A stretch of 64,000 nt of DNA from Anaeramoeba flamelloides (lineage: Eukaryota; Metamonada; Anaeramoebidae): contig JANTQA010000036.1 in the NCBI GenBank assembly GCA_027625915.1, forward strand, positions 7,089,001 to 7,153,000, written 5' to 3'. Position 1 is the stretch's first letter; each line of letters begins with the position of its first letter. The notes beneath the pieces are model-generated. The model was given only the letters and a program-made list of their open reading frames with translations, searched no databases and was not told the origin of the DNA. Positions 26,050 through 38,067 of this stretch are shown piece by piece. A program made the position numbers and the translations under genes.

Positions 26050-26630
26050 AAACAAGTTAAATCTGATATACAAAAATAAATAATCATATCATCTTCTTAA
26101 CAGACTTTCACTAAATAAAGTATTTACTTTTCTTTGAAGTAGAATTCCAACTTTTAAAAAATATTACAAAAAAATCATCAAGTTCATCAATTGATTTGAG
26201 ATCATTTAAAAAATCAACTTGAAATAGATGAAATTCAAAAAATAAATAATTTTTTTCAAATAGTTAACCAATTGAAAAAAAAATTGAAAGATCACAAATT
26301 CTTATTTTTTACTTACATTCCAAAAAAAAAAAATGATTCAAAAAAAATACAAGTTGAAAAATAAAATAAAAAATTGCATAAATCCTATTATTTGAGTTCT
26401 GAAATTGTCAAATTTCTTTTTAAGATCGATTTTTTTTTTTTTTACTTTTGGCCGAAAATACCGCACTTTATAGATATTTCGGAAATGGTTTTTAATTTGA
26501 ATTTCCTATCATATTATATTAAATAAATCAAAATCTTCAAAAAAAACATAAAAATGAAAAAAAATAATTATAGTAATTCTTTATATTTGAAGTCTATGTT
26601 GAATATAATCTATAAAAATAAAAATAAAAA
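26050..26630. repeat. Dispersed direct repeat, copy 2 (pairs with 20-560)
   Basis: Collinear with the window start in the same orientation; shares atatttgagttctgaa-type and ataaatcaaaat words. It ends about 35 bp from the LSG1 stop, so it may overlap the LSG1 3' untranslated region. Confidence 0.5.
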
Positions 26631-26666
26631 ATTTAATAAAAAAAAAAAACAAAAAGAAAACAAATA

Positions 26667-29600
26667 TTATTTTTTTTTTCTTCTTCTTCTAATTTTGGTT
26701 ACTGAATATTTTGGCTGAACGCGTGTAAATCCATCAACACCATCTTTTCCGGATGTTGTAGCTCTGACATTTTTTAATTTTTTGTAAAATTCTTCTTCTG
26801 CTTGATCATATATTAGTTGTTTTTTCTTGTTGTTGCTGTTTTGATTTTTTTCTAAAACTTTTTTGAATTGGATAGGTTTTAGATTTTCTAATGACCAATA
26901 AGTTGGTGTTTCATTTATTGATTTTTCATCTTCAAAATCTTTTTTTGGGGGTGGGAAACAATATAATAATCTACCACTGACATAATCTTTTAAAATAAGT
27001 CTAGCGGATTTTGAAACATTTGGTACACCTTTTGCAGTCATGAAGCTTCTCGATTCTGCATATGATTCTAAAAATTGATACGCTGTTGGGGCTTGATTTT
27101 TGCTTTGTCCGAATTTTGGTTTTGGTAATTTAATCCCATAAAGTAATTCCATAACCTCTCGTGGTATTCTTTGACAAACCTTTTTATTTAGAATAAATTA
27201 AAGTTAAATTTTTTTGTTTGAGTTTATTTTGCAAAGAATTTCAAAAGAGTAAGATCGAAATTGATAAAAAATAATTATTTTTTAATTTTAATGTATGTTA
27301 GTTTTTTGTTTTTTTTTGTTTTTTTTTTTTATTATTATTGCTGTTTTTTTTTTGAATTTTCTTTGGTTATAAAGAAATCTGATTCATTTATTTGAGATTT
27401 TTTGTATTTTAGAAAATTTTCTAAAGTTCCTTTCGGGATTTATCTTATACTACAAAGAAGTCTAAAAATTAAAGTATGTTGCTATTGTGTGATAAATCAT
27501 ATTACTGATATACGTATCAATTGTGTATAAAATTTGATTAGTAAAATATTCCCAAAAGTTGATCTCATCAATAAAAAAAGATTATTAAATGAGTTAAAAA
27601 TGCAAAGAATTTCAGAAAAAAATCTGCCTTTGAGATAAATTCAAAGATGGGATTATCAATATTTATACTTTAAAGAAAAAAAATAACTTTCTTAAATTTG
27701 TCTAGAAATGTAGATTAGTTGCTAAAAAATTCAATTTTTTTAAAAAATTAAATAATTTTTTTTTTATTTTTTTCTATTTTTTCCCTCGTTGAGTTTCCTT
27801 TTTATTGGGAAGAAGAGTTACTAAGGAGAAAAATCAAGTGGTTACTTACTAATACTCAAAGGATAGAAACTAGTTGGTATGGGTAACTTGAAAATAAAAA
27901 GAAAAGACAAAAACAAAAATCGAAACGATCAAAAAAGATTGGATCAAAAAGAAAAAAAATGGCAGATACTAAACAACTACCTCTCAACGAAGCATTCACG
28001 ATTTCTTAGAAATAATTAAACGACAAAATTTTAAATAAAAGGATCTTGTCTGTTTTAATGAGTGCTCTTGATAAAAATGTACAGTTGACTTTATTTTGAT
28101 TTTTTACCAACTATCTTTGAAAAACCCTTTTTTTTGTTTTCTAACTTGCTTTTTTTTTTCTTTTTAATTTTTCTTTTTGTTTTTTCAACCAATAAAAATT
28201 TGTACCTTGCTCGATTCCAAAACATTTTTTTTTCTTTATCATCTAAATTACTAATTTACCATTAGTAATCAGAGTGTGTGCCTAGGTTTTCCAGAGTTCA
28301 AAAGAATTGAGTTGGATCGAAGATTTTACTCCATTCTTTTGAATTCTGGAAAACCTAGGTACTCTATGAACACTTTCGTTAGCTTTTTTTTTAATTTGAG
28401 AAAAAAAAGAAAATTTCATAAATTTTCTTTTCATTTCAAAATTTAAAAAAAGTGCTGTTAGGTTTTCTTGAGTTTTCTGTTTATTTGGAAAATCGATAGA
28501 TTTTCGTTCGTTTTTTTTTACTTTAGAAATAAACCGAAAATTTTAATAAATTTTCTGTTTATTTCTAAAGTAAAAAAAACCTAGAACACTTCATAAATAA
28601 AATAGAAAACCTCAAAAAAACCTAGAACACTTAACATATAAAACAGAAAACCTCAAGAAAACCTAGGCACTTGACGACACTCGACGACACTTCCCGAATT
28701 CCTAAATTATGATTGAAGAATTTTGTTAAAGACTCAAAAATAAAGTTATTACCCAATAAGGCTAATAAATATGCTATTTATTTTTTTTTAAACATAAACT
28801 TTTTCTTTGAGAAAATTTAAGTAAATAATTTTAGATAACTACAGATAAGAAAGAGATTAGAACGCTTAAAAGTTTAGGATAGCATTGTAGTTGTTGTGGA
28901 AAGATTTTGAGAATTGATTGTATTATTAGGCAAAGTTTGGGAATTTTCTGATCTTCTTATTTCCAATTCTAACAAAGTGAATTAATATGTATTTTACCAA
29001 TAATTTTGTCTTTAAGTCTGATATTTAAAGTTATTTAACAGTACTTTGAAATTTTTATTTACGACGTTGTTTAATTGATAACACTGAGATTTGCCAATTT
29101 CTCAATTTAAAACCAGTTGAACACATATTTTGGTCAAAGGAACCAAAATACTTGTTCAATAAAAACTAAAAAAAAAGTGCTTGATCATTTGAGGAAAGTT
29201 TGGAAAAAGAATAAATTCCATTTCTTTATTGAAAACAATGTCTATTTACAAACTTTGTTTTTTTCTCTTTTCCAAAAAAAAGCAATATCATTTTTAAAAA
29301 AAAAAAGTTTGTTTGTTCTCTTTTTTCTTCGAAAAAAGGAGAGAAGAGACCATTTATAAGAGGTTTTTTGGAAAGGGGAAAAAAATAAATGATCATTTAT
29401 GGAAAAAAAAAAAAAAAAAAAACATTTTTTTTTAATATGTCAGTTAAGAAATTTTTAAGTACTGTTCAAAATACTTCATAGTCAAGAACACCAAGAGATG
29501 CATGAAGATTTTTAAGTTTGATCGTTTTCGAGAATTGGCTAACAAATGGAAAATAAAAGCGGAAATAGATCTCTTGAATGGATGAACGATCTAGTTTATC

Positions 29601-32600
29601 TCTAGACAATTTAAACCAAGTTTTGTCACCGACGATGAAAATTCAAAATTTAACTTCAATCTTTTCACTAAATACATTGAGAGAATGAGATCCTTTGAAG
29701 AGTAGGTTCTTTAAAAGTACCATCAAAAATAACAAATTACTTGTTTCGGTTAAATTTATTTGTTTGTTTGTTGTTTTGACGAGTTAGATCCCGAGTTAAA
29801 GAATAAATAGCATCTCATATTGTTTCATTTGTTCAACAATCACCTTTTATAATTCTTCGTTTTGGTTCTCCTTCCAGACTCAAAATAATGAGATTGTTCT
29901 AGTGCTAAGATGATATTAATCGTCGTTCTTCGAACTCCTCAATATCATCTTATGTCACTTCGAACAATCTCATTTTTTTCGTTCTTCCAGGCCAAACTCA
30001 GATTATAACAAGGAGATTGTTTCCAAATCAAAACAATAAACACAGATAAATCTCTTTTTCTAATAATATCAAAAATAGTAATAATATTATTTTTTAATAT
30101 ACTAGAAATATTAAATTTTTTTAATTCAGATATCCAGATTTTATGATTATTTTCATTGGCTGGGTAGTTTCAGAGAAAATGATCAAAAAATTAAATAATT
30201 AACCAATAGATTATTTTGAAAAATTATTTCCAAATATTGGAAATATATTGATGTTACAATAGCTTTATAAAAAGTAAACTCACTAATCAGTCTTTGGTTT
30301 TGGGTTGATGATTATTGAGTTAATCTTTGAAATTAAAGAAATTTATATAAATAGTTACTTTTGGAAGTTCTAAATATTAGTTTTTTAAATACTTTAATAC
30401 TAATATTTTTGAGTTTCTATCTTTCAGTTTTGGAAAAGGAATTAAATAAAAACAAATTCCAAAATCCGAATTTTTAGATTTTTTTAGACTTTTTACCTTT
30501 TCCAAATTTCCATTCTTAAGTTGTTTAGGCAACTTAGGTTACTTTGGTTCCTCCTCTTTTTCTTTTTTTATGTGTTTGAGAAGGTAAAAGGAATAAAAAA
30601 TCATTATAAGAATTGGTTGACTTGGTCATGACTAATCTAACAAAACTTGTTCATGATCAGATCTTCAAAGAATTAAACTTGGATTTTGTAACTGAAGAAG
30701 ACTGAATCCAACAAATGTGATCTGAAACCAACCAAAGTGAATCGAATTGAACTTTCCATACTATCTGTCGAGTCGTTACTTGGACTGGGTTTTTGCTGTC
30801 GAGTATTTATCTTGTACTAGGATTTCATGAAAACAAAATTTGGGAAACTTGTAAAAAAAAAAAAAAAAACGCAAAGTAACTGAAAAGAGAATTTATAAAT
30901 CCAATTCTTATTATTAAAAACAGCACCTGATAAATTCAACTCATCTATAATGTTCCAAATTAAAACTTAATAAAGTAGCCTATTTCATTTGATCTATAGT
31001 TGTTCAAATATTTAGATCTGTTTATTAAAACAAACAATGGTCGCGATCAAAAAAAATCTACATAAAAGGAAACAACCACCAACCCATTCAACACTTGGTG
31101 TTCAAAAAAAACTTTTCAATCAAGTTTTTACTTTTTTTTACTATTTTTTTCATGTCTTTAAATTTCTTCTTTTTCTTTCTCTTTTTCTTGTATTTGTTTA
31201 GAAATAATTATTTTCTTTTTCTTGTTTTTTTTTTTAATGAAAAGATATCCTCTGAGTTATAATCTTGACTAAATTATAGCCAGGATAAAAAACTCTAAAT
31301 ACAATTTTAGAGTTTCAGAAAGTGCCATCAAGCGCCGTAGAGTGCCTAGATTTTCCAGGATTCAAAAGAATAGAGAAATTCAAAGATTTTACTCTCTGCT
31401 TTTAAATTCTGGGAAAGCTAACTGCTGCTTTTTTTAATTTGAGAAATAAAACCGAAAATTTATTTAACTTTTCGTTTAATTTCTAAAATTAAAAAAAACC
31501 TATTGGAAAGTGCCTAGGTTTTCCAGAATTCAAAAGAATAGAGAAAAATCTTTGATTTTACTCAATTCTTTTAAATTCTGGAAAACCTAACGGCAAACAG
31601 GATGTAATTTTGTTGAATCACCTCTCTTCAATAATAATAATAAAAAAAAAATTCCATTTTTTAATAGTGATCCTTAGTACAAAAAGTATAATAATTTATT
31701 TTTGTAATAAAATTTATAATGGATTTTTTTTTTTTTTAGAGCTATCTAAACATGTAGAGCATTAATACCATTTGCTTTCAATTATAAATATACTTTAATT
31801 ATAGAACGAATCTCGGGTGATACTAATCCATTAACAATGGATTTTCAAGACAAAAAAATGTAAAATTTATCTCTTTATAGTATTTAATTCTGAGAGAATC
31901 AGAGAATTATAATTTTAGATCTTTTTTTTTTTTTTTTTTTTTAATAGAGTAATTTTGATTTTAATTTTAATTTTAAATATTTTATAAAGAGTGATCAATC
32001 TAAAAAGTTTAACAAAGACTGTATTTTTATTCAATCGTTTTAGCAAAAAGGAGATTTTTAAATCCAAATATATAAAAAAATAAAAAGAAATAAACGATTT
32101 AGAACTTACAACTGTTATTGGTCCAATATAATCACGTAAATGATCTATTGAAATCATTCCATTGCAAACAAGATCATGTTTTGTTCCAGTTAAGGAAGGA
32201 AATACCAATCCTGGACAATCACATAAGACAAGGTTTTCGTCAAGGATTATTGTTTGAAAATGCTTCGTTTTTCCTGGGGTTTGTGAAACAGCTACTTTTT
32301 TTTGACCCCTTAATACATTAATAGTCGAAGATTTTCCAACATTTGGGTAACCAACAAAACCAATGATTAATCTTGATTTTCTTTCATAAATTCCCCATTC
32401 TTCAGCTTTTTTTTCAAGATAATTTAATAATTCTTCACTATCTAAAATTTGTACATCTTCGGCTTCCTTATTTTCTTTTTCTTTTTCTTTTTCTGTTTCT
32501 TTTCCCGTTTCCGTTTCCTTTTCCGTTTCCGTTTCTGTTTCTTTAATTTTATTATTGTTTTCTTCTTTGTTGTTATTTTCTTTTTTTTCTTCATTGTAAT

Positions 32601-35600
32601 TTTCTTTTTCATCCTCTTTTTCCCCGTTGTTTTTTTGTTCTTTTTGTTCTTCATTTTTGTTTAAATCTTTTTCTTTTTGTTCTTCCTCTACATTTTCTTC
32701 TTTATTTTCTTCTTCTTTCACGCTCTCCATTTCAAATTTATTTGTAGTATTATTCGTAAAAAAGGAATCTTTTTGATCTTGTAATTCCTTTAATTGCTGT
32801 TGTTTTATTTCATTTTCAATTTTTTCTTTTTCTTTTTCTCTTTTCTCATAAATTTCTTTATCTGTTTCTTTCTTTGCAGAAAAAAAAATAACCTCAACTT
32901 CATGTCTTTTAAAATAGTTTGCCCATGCCTTTAGATAATTTGGTGATAATAAATCAGATTTATTCATTAAAAGTACATTAAATTTGTCTTTTGAAAGATC
33001 CTTTACATATTTTTCCAGATCACGATTCCTAAATAATCTTGGATTACGGGCATCAAGGATTTGAACAATAATATCACTTCTTTCTAAGACTCGCCATAAT
33101 TGTCTCCAGACTTCTGGATTTTTTTCAAAGGGTGAAATATTCAATAACGGATTTTCAGACAAACTTTTAATTATTTTTTAAGATTTAAAAATAAGAAAAA
33201 TAGAAATTTGATTAATTAATTTTGAATACAAATTTTCCTTAAAAGAAAAACAAGGGGCAAAATATTAGATATCATTGATAAGAAAAATGAGATTGTTCGT
33301 TATTCTCTGAATAATCTTTTTTTGTGCCTCATTGGTTTTTTTTTTTTTCGCCTTATTTAAGGGACTAATCTCTATTAAATTTTTTTACCGAAATTTAATA
33401 GAGATTGAGAAAAATTTTTGCCAATTACTTCGATTTGAAAACCCCTGTTTATTTTCAATATTAAACATATTTCTAGATAAGGAATCCTTATTTAGAAATT
33501 GGTCAAAAAAAAAAAAATAATGGAGACTAGTCCCTTAAATTATTTTGTGTCTTAGAGATAGATCTTAATGCGTGTGCGTTAAAAAGTACTCGGACTGTAA
33601 ATTTTTTTAAGAGTGATTTTTCAAAAAGGAAAAGTATTTCTAATTCAACACTATACTTTATTCTTGGGGTTTGTTCTACCTTTTTATTTCTACTTGTCTT
33701 AAGGGACTAGTAACTCTTATTTATTTTTTTTCCCAAAGGTAATAGAGTAATTCTTGATACAAGGGCACAATTAAACCCAATAAGAAACTTCATTTATCAA
33801 CTTTAGAGAAATTAGTTATCATTTTTAAAAGAATTTATTTTCCCAATGAAATTTTCAGTCAAAAGATCTAGATCCGTTTTTGTTAGTATTTTTGGATCAA
33901 TTTAGAAAAAAAAAAATTTGCAAAAAAATTTTATTTTGAATTAATCTCACTTTGAGTAATTAATGAGAGCCTGTATTAACCAATAACCTTGAAACTTTAA
34001 TCTTATTTTAAAAAATACAATAAAAATAATTCAAATATTGAATCCTTGAAGATTAGAAAAAAATTGATCTTCTATTTTATTCACAAATATTTATTGAATT
34101 TCTTGAAATTTAAGAGATTAGACAATATTCTTTTTTCAAATATTCCAAGTACAAACAAGGAACTGTTTGTATTAAAATCAGTTATTTGATAATATCTAGT
34201 ATTTTTATTTATTAGATTTATTTATTTGAATTTGTTTTATTTCTTTGAAAATCTTTAAAAAATTGAGAAATAATTGTAAAGTCTATTGATACTTTTAGTC
34301 TTTGTGTTGTTAATAACTCACTGAAATAATTAAGATTGAGTAATTAATTATTGATTATAAATAATCAAATTAAAAAGTATTTCTTTAGATTATAAGTTGA
34401 ATTTTCCAGGTTTTAAAAAAGTATTTTGGGAGAATTTTTAATTTGATTATTTGGTTCTTTTTCTCGTATTTTTAATTCAATAAAGAGAAAAAATTGTTTT
34501 GAACTTGTTCTTTGAATCAAAAAATTATATTTTTTTCAAGTTTAAAATAATAATTTTAATTTTTTTAGAAATTAAGTAGATTTTTTAAACTGCGCTGGCT
34601 TAGAACTTAGTGGTTACCTTTTTCAAGTGTATTTTTGTACAATTCCTTTACAGATATTAAGATTTCAATCTTCTTTCAAAGGAAATAATTTTTTTTAAAA
34701 AATTCAGAAATATGTTGAATTTTGAACTTTTCAAAAATGAGAAAAATGGATCAAGACTTTTAAAAACAATAATTCATCTAGGAAAATAGCAGTAAAAGTA
34801 AGTTTACTATTTTTAGAGTAATCATATTTTTACACTATTTTTCAATTTCAAGATGCGGTAATTTTTTTTTGAATTTGCTATTAAATTTGCTATTAAATTT
34901 GATTGAAGATTTTTTTGGTTTACTAGTCCCTTCAACGAAATGAAAATTGAAAAATTGTTCATTTGATCGGAAGAAAATTATCAAACTTGAAATAAATCCA
35001 AAGTAAAAGTATTGTGGGTGATTAATAACTCTATGTTGGGTTTGAAAAATGATGAAATGAAAAATTCAAGATCTTATCTGATCATGATTCTTTTTCTGAT
35101 TTGGGAACGGTGCACTTAAAAAAATTTTAAAAATTTAAAATACGTAATCATACAGGAGATAAACGAAGAAGAAAGAATAAACAAAAAAAGAAATCAGAAA
35201 ACAACAAACCTTGAAAGAGATTTTCTCCACTTGAGAAACATTCTGTCTTCTCTAAAGGCTAACGCTTCTTTAGTCATTTTAGAGTTCCATATTGGTCTAG
35301 ATTATTTAACAGAGAAAAGATTAAAAGAAAGAAAAATCAAATAGAAATTGCAGGTGAGGGAAGGACGTATTGGCTTAAGGATCATAAAATTTTTATTAAA
35401 AGGAAATTTATTCTTTCTTTTCTTATTGTTTATTCAAGAATAGTTCTGTTTTGTTTTTTTTTTTTCTTTTTTTTTTTTAAAACAATAAAACTCAAAGAAA
35501 CAAACCTTTTTGGAATAACTAATTGACTTTTTGATTTTTTTTTTTCAAGTACCATCGCTTGAGTAGGTGTAACTTCTTGTAAATAAAATTCTGCAATGTT

Positions 35601-35915
35601 TGAAGAATCAATAATTTTGATGGATTCTTTACTTGCTTTAAACTGTGTGCCTGATAATTTTGCGTATTCAAGGAATTCTGTTAAATCGTTTTCTTCAATA
35701 ACTGAACGTAACTTTTCTTCTTGTGTTTTAGAAGTTTTTTCTTTTAAATTCACTTTATAAAGGATATCCCTTTCGGCGTATTTGTCTTCGTTCAATTTTT
35801 GTTTGTTTTTTCTCATCTTTGATCCAAATTTCTTATTGAAAATTGCTTTCCCCGCTCCTTTGAATTTTTTTGACTTTCTATTTCTTTTCTTATTTACCTT
35901 TCCTCTTTGGCTCAT
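26667..35915 (-). CDS. LSG1: LSG1, large-subunit GTPase of 60S maturation (4 exons, 687 aa)
   Basis: Cytoplasmic circularly permuted GTPase that, in yeast and human, drives release of NMD3 from late pre-60S particles. Exons: 35915-35506, 35296-35210, 33163-32110, 27179-26667; introns 209, 2046 and 4930 bp; all phases agree. The permuted motif order is visible: G4 MNKSDL (Asn about 233), G5 FFSAKK, then G1 GYPNVGKSS (about 437), G2 TPGKTKH, G3 DCPGL (Asp about 481). Family-specific blocks are IPKRPIWNSKM across junction 1, NPEVWRQLWRVLERSDIIVQ, VVCQRIPREV across junction 3, and ILKDYVSGRLLYCFPPP. The N-terminus is basic (KKRNRKSKKFKG), and the C-terminus ends RRRRKKK. Between G5 and G1 is a Lys/Glu-rich insert of about 150 residues, where animal LSG1 also has an acidic insert. 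Human LSG1 is 658 residues. Very confident. Confidence 0.95.
27755..28200. repeat. H-family dispersed repeat, copy 1
   Basis: Collinear with 52235-52690: both have gggaagaagagtta, then (g)gtatggg(t/c)aacttgaaaataa, a Lys-codon-like A-rich tract, cattca(c/t)gat, a gagtg(c)tct block, and a run of (t)accaa followed by T-rich sequence. A shorter third piece is at 62195-62350 (agaagaagagttacgaagg). No protein product is supported. Confidence 0.6.
28276..28695. repeat. Palindrome cluster C1
   Basis: A first hairpin (28281-28359) has arms cctaggttttccagagttc and gaattctggaaaacctagg. Next is a diverged foldback around 28385-28460, then a nested foldback whose inner arms are tttagaaataaaccgaaaat and attttctgtttatttctaaa, and whose outer arms are gttaggttttcttgagtttt and aaaacctcaagaaaaccta, with the unit aacctagaacactt repeated. 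It ends in gacgacactcgacgacactt. Confidence 0.75.
29470..29648 (-). pseudogene. Possible orphan coding fragment inside LSG1 intron 3
   Basis: On the minus strand 29648-29470 reads open for about 59 codons with unusually protein-like composition for this intron: it begins IFIVGDKTWFKLSRDKLDR and continues with QEIYFRFYFPFVSQF, then KLKNLHASLGVLDYEVF. It lacks a start codon and is bounded by stops. A GTATTT donor-like site lies at its 3' edge. It could be a decayed host gene piece, a leftover of a mobile element, or a cryptic exon. I do not recognise the family. Confidence 0.3.
29885..29980. repeat. Inverted repeat, about 95 bp
   Basis: Left arm atgagattgttctagtgcta..gatgatatt, right arm aatatcatctta..cgaacaatctcat, loop about 25 bp (cgtcgttcttcgaactcct region). 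It could form a strong hairpin in the LSG1 pre-mRNA. Confidence 0.7.
30485..31651 (+). mobile_element. I-family element, copy 1 (1.1 kb, 3' A-run)
   Basis: Near-complete match, inverted, to 43432-44510; shared anchors are ccaacccattcaacacttgg, gacttggtcatgactaatc and ggtaattttgttgaatca-type 3' ends. The right end is cggcaaacaggatgtaattt..cacctctcttcaataataat followed by an A-run. The same last 60-70 bases plus A-run recur alone at 46104-46170 and 52811-52876. That pattern suits a poly(A)-tailed retroposon with 5'-truncated copies, but no reverse transcriptase or known SINE promoter was recognised. Contains palindrome cluster C2 near its right end. Confidence 0.65.
31345..31590. repeat. Palindrome cluster C2 (inside I-family copy 1)
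   Basis: Two adjacent foldbacks of the CCTAGGTTTTCCAGAATTC type: one opening at gtgcctagattttccagg (31350), one spanning about 31514-31588 (gtgcctaggttttccagaat to attctggaaaacctaac). Between them is a module with gagaaataaaaccgaaaat and its inverse. Preceded by cgccgtagagtgcc. Confidence 0.7.
33357..33538. mobile_element. 182-bp MITE with TTAAGGGACTAGT ends
   Basis: The left end ttaagggactaatctctat and the inverse of the right end, TTAAGGGACTAGTCTCCAT, match over 19 bp with two differences. The outermost TTAA could be a target duplication, as made by piggyBac-type elements. No coding capacity. Confidence 0.72.
33699..34935. mobile_element. Larger element with the same TTAAGGGACTAGT ends
   Basis: Left ttaagggactagtaa at 33699; right ttactagtcccttcaa ending at 34935, its inverse with one change. 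About 1.24 kb, no open frame of note. Probably a longer non-autonomous relative of 33357-33538; it could also be two separate solo ends. Confidence 0.45.
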
Positions 35916-36518
35916 TGTTTATTCAATTTTTGAAAAATTTTGTTGAAATTCAATTGAAGAAAAATTCAGAAAATGATTATTTTTATATTTAGTCAAATTA
36001 GCTTCCAGAAAATTCTTAAAGTCTGTTAAATTTTTGAAATTGTTAAATTCATTGAGCCTATATTATTTGTTTCACACCCAATCCCTCAAAATTTTACTGA
36101 GGCTTTTCTAAGAGTTTTTCTTTGATAAAAATCAAAATTTTACTCTAAAGCATGATCATTAAAAAATTTTTCAAAATAATTGTAAAAATTTGATAATTAT
36201 ACAATTTTTTATTACTTCAATTAAAATCAACACTCTCGGTTAATAAAAGATCTTTGTTCAAAAAAATTATTTTGAAAAATATTTTATAAATTATGTTGAA
36301 AAATCCATTTTTCAATAAGAAATTTAGATTTTTTTAAATTTAAAAGCAAAAAAAAATTTGAAAATTTTTCTCATTCACAACGAAGACATCATTTTATTAT
36401 ATTTTAAAAGTGTTTTAAATCTGATATATTTCTTTCAAATATACATTTAATTATTTGGAGAATTAAAAAATGATTTGTTCTTTTAAATTGGAAAAATTGT
36501 TTTTTTTTTTGATTTTCA

Positions 36519-37425
36519 GTTAGGTTTTCTTGAGGTTTTCTGTTTTATTTGTAAAGTGTTCTAGGTTTTTTTGAGGTTTTCTATTTTATTTCGACTATTT
36601 ATTGATTTTATAATTAAATAGAAAACTCAAAAAAACCTAAAACACTTCATAAATAAAATAGAAAACCTCAAGAAAACCAGGACACTTACAGTTTGTTTTT
36701 TTTTTAATTTTTGAAACAAATAGAAAATTTTTGAAAATTTAATTTATTCCAAATTGTAAAAAAAACATAGGAAACCTTCAGATTAAGTGTTTTTTTTTTT
36801 TTTAAGAATTGAGGAAAAATTAAAGATTGTACTACCTTCTTTTGAATTAGAAAAAAAAAAACACTTTTGGATTTTCTTAAGTTTTCTGTTTTATTTATAA
36901 AGTGTTTTAGGTTTTTTTGAGTTTTCTATTTAATTATAAAATCTATTGATTTTTGAAAGGTTTTTTTGAGTTTTCTATTTATTTAGAAAATCAATAGATT
37001 TTTTTTACTTTAGAAATAAACCGAAAATTTTAATAAATTTTCTGTTTATTTCTAAAGTAAAAAAAACCTAGAACACTTCATAAATAAAATAGAAAACCTC
37101 AAAAAAACCTAGAAATATTCACAAATAAATAGAAAAATCAAAAAAAACACAACAAAAATTAATAGATTTTTCAATTAAAAGAGACAATCTCAAGAAAACT
37201 TATACACTTGATTACATTTGGTGGAAACTTTTGTTACATTATCTCGAATAAAAATGAATTGGGTTTAATCATTAGTTTAACTCAATTATTTTGAATTCTG
37301 GAAAACCTAACTACTCTACAGCACTCTACAGCACTTATGGGGCACTTTTCTTTAGGTTTTCCCGAATTCAAAAAGAGGGAGTCATATCCATGATTTTATT
37401 CTAAATTTTTGAATCCCAAAAAAAA
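36519..37425. repeat. Palindrome cluster C3, the largest
   Basis: About 0.9 kb built almost wholly from the same modules as C1: gttaggttttcttgagg and its inverse aaaacctcaagaaaacc; aacctagaacacttcataa; tttagaaataaaccgaaaat with its inverse; gaattctggaaaacctaac; and short gcactctacagcactt steps. At least three foldbacks are nested or abutted. No coding capacity. Confidence 0.7.
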
Positions 37426-38067
37426 AAAAAACTCCGATATAAGATGTCAATCCTTAGTAATTTTTTTTACAATATTTCAGTTTTATTAGATGAATATAAG
37501 ATTTTTTAAAACTATTAATTATTAGATACTCAAGGAAAAATCTCAAAGTTGAATTAAACAAAATTTATCCCAAAATTTTTTCAAATAATTTTACTTATAA
37601 AACACCTTTTTTTATTTACCAAAGGCTTTTAAAAAAGGTGTTCTACTAACAATAGTAAATACAATAATTTCAAGTATATTAAGTTTTGTTATATTGTTTA
37701 TATTGTAAATAAACTTTATTATGAAAGATAAAAGGTTAATTAAAGTACTTGGTTTCTCAAACTTGGAATTTTCAATTGATTTTTTCTAACATGATGACCA
37801 AAATTTAACCCATAGTCATTTTAATAGACTTGGGTATTGGAAGATTGGAATTAATATATACAGACTATTTCAGAGTTAAATTGACTTTTGGGGTTAGATC
37901 TTGAATTATTATAAATGATTCAAAAATAATATGATACTTTTGTTTCAAAAATTAAAATTTTATTTATTTTTAGGAAAAATCATTGTTTTATAAAAATTCA
38001 AAAAAGAACTTCTTTTCCCTTTTTTGTCAAAAAATTACTGTATAATCAATCAATGCCTCTATAATTT

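Larger units (their letters stand above)
24055..26666. other. Spacer between the USP start and the LSG1 3' end
   Basis: 2.6 kb without a supported gene. The first few hundred bases upstream of 24054 should hold the USP promoter; no specific element is recognisable. It contains a 90-bp MITE (24832-24919), a foldback element (25086-25639) and a dispersed repeat (26050-26630). Confidence 0.55.
27180..32109 (-). other. LSG1 intron 3 (4930 bp), repeat-filled
   Basis: Donor GTAAGT after ..GPITV, acceptor TAAAAAG before GTT-TGT. It splits the invariant ..V/VCQ(R)IPR block. It holds the H repeat (27755-28200), palindrome cluster C1 (28276-28695), a possible coding fossil (29470-29648), an inverted repeat (29885-29980) and a 1.1-kb I-family copy (30485-31650). 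Confidence 0.88.
33164..35209 (-). other. LSG1 intron 2 (2046 bp)
   Basis: Donor GTTTGT, acceptor TTAAAAG. It joins ..KWRKSLS to SLSENPLLNISPFEKN, matching the continuous LSG1 sequence of other eukaryotes. Two elements with TTAAGGGACTAGT ends (33357-33538 and 33699-34935) fill most of it. Confidence 0.85.
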
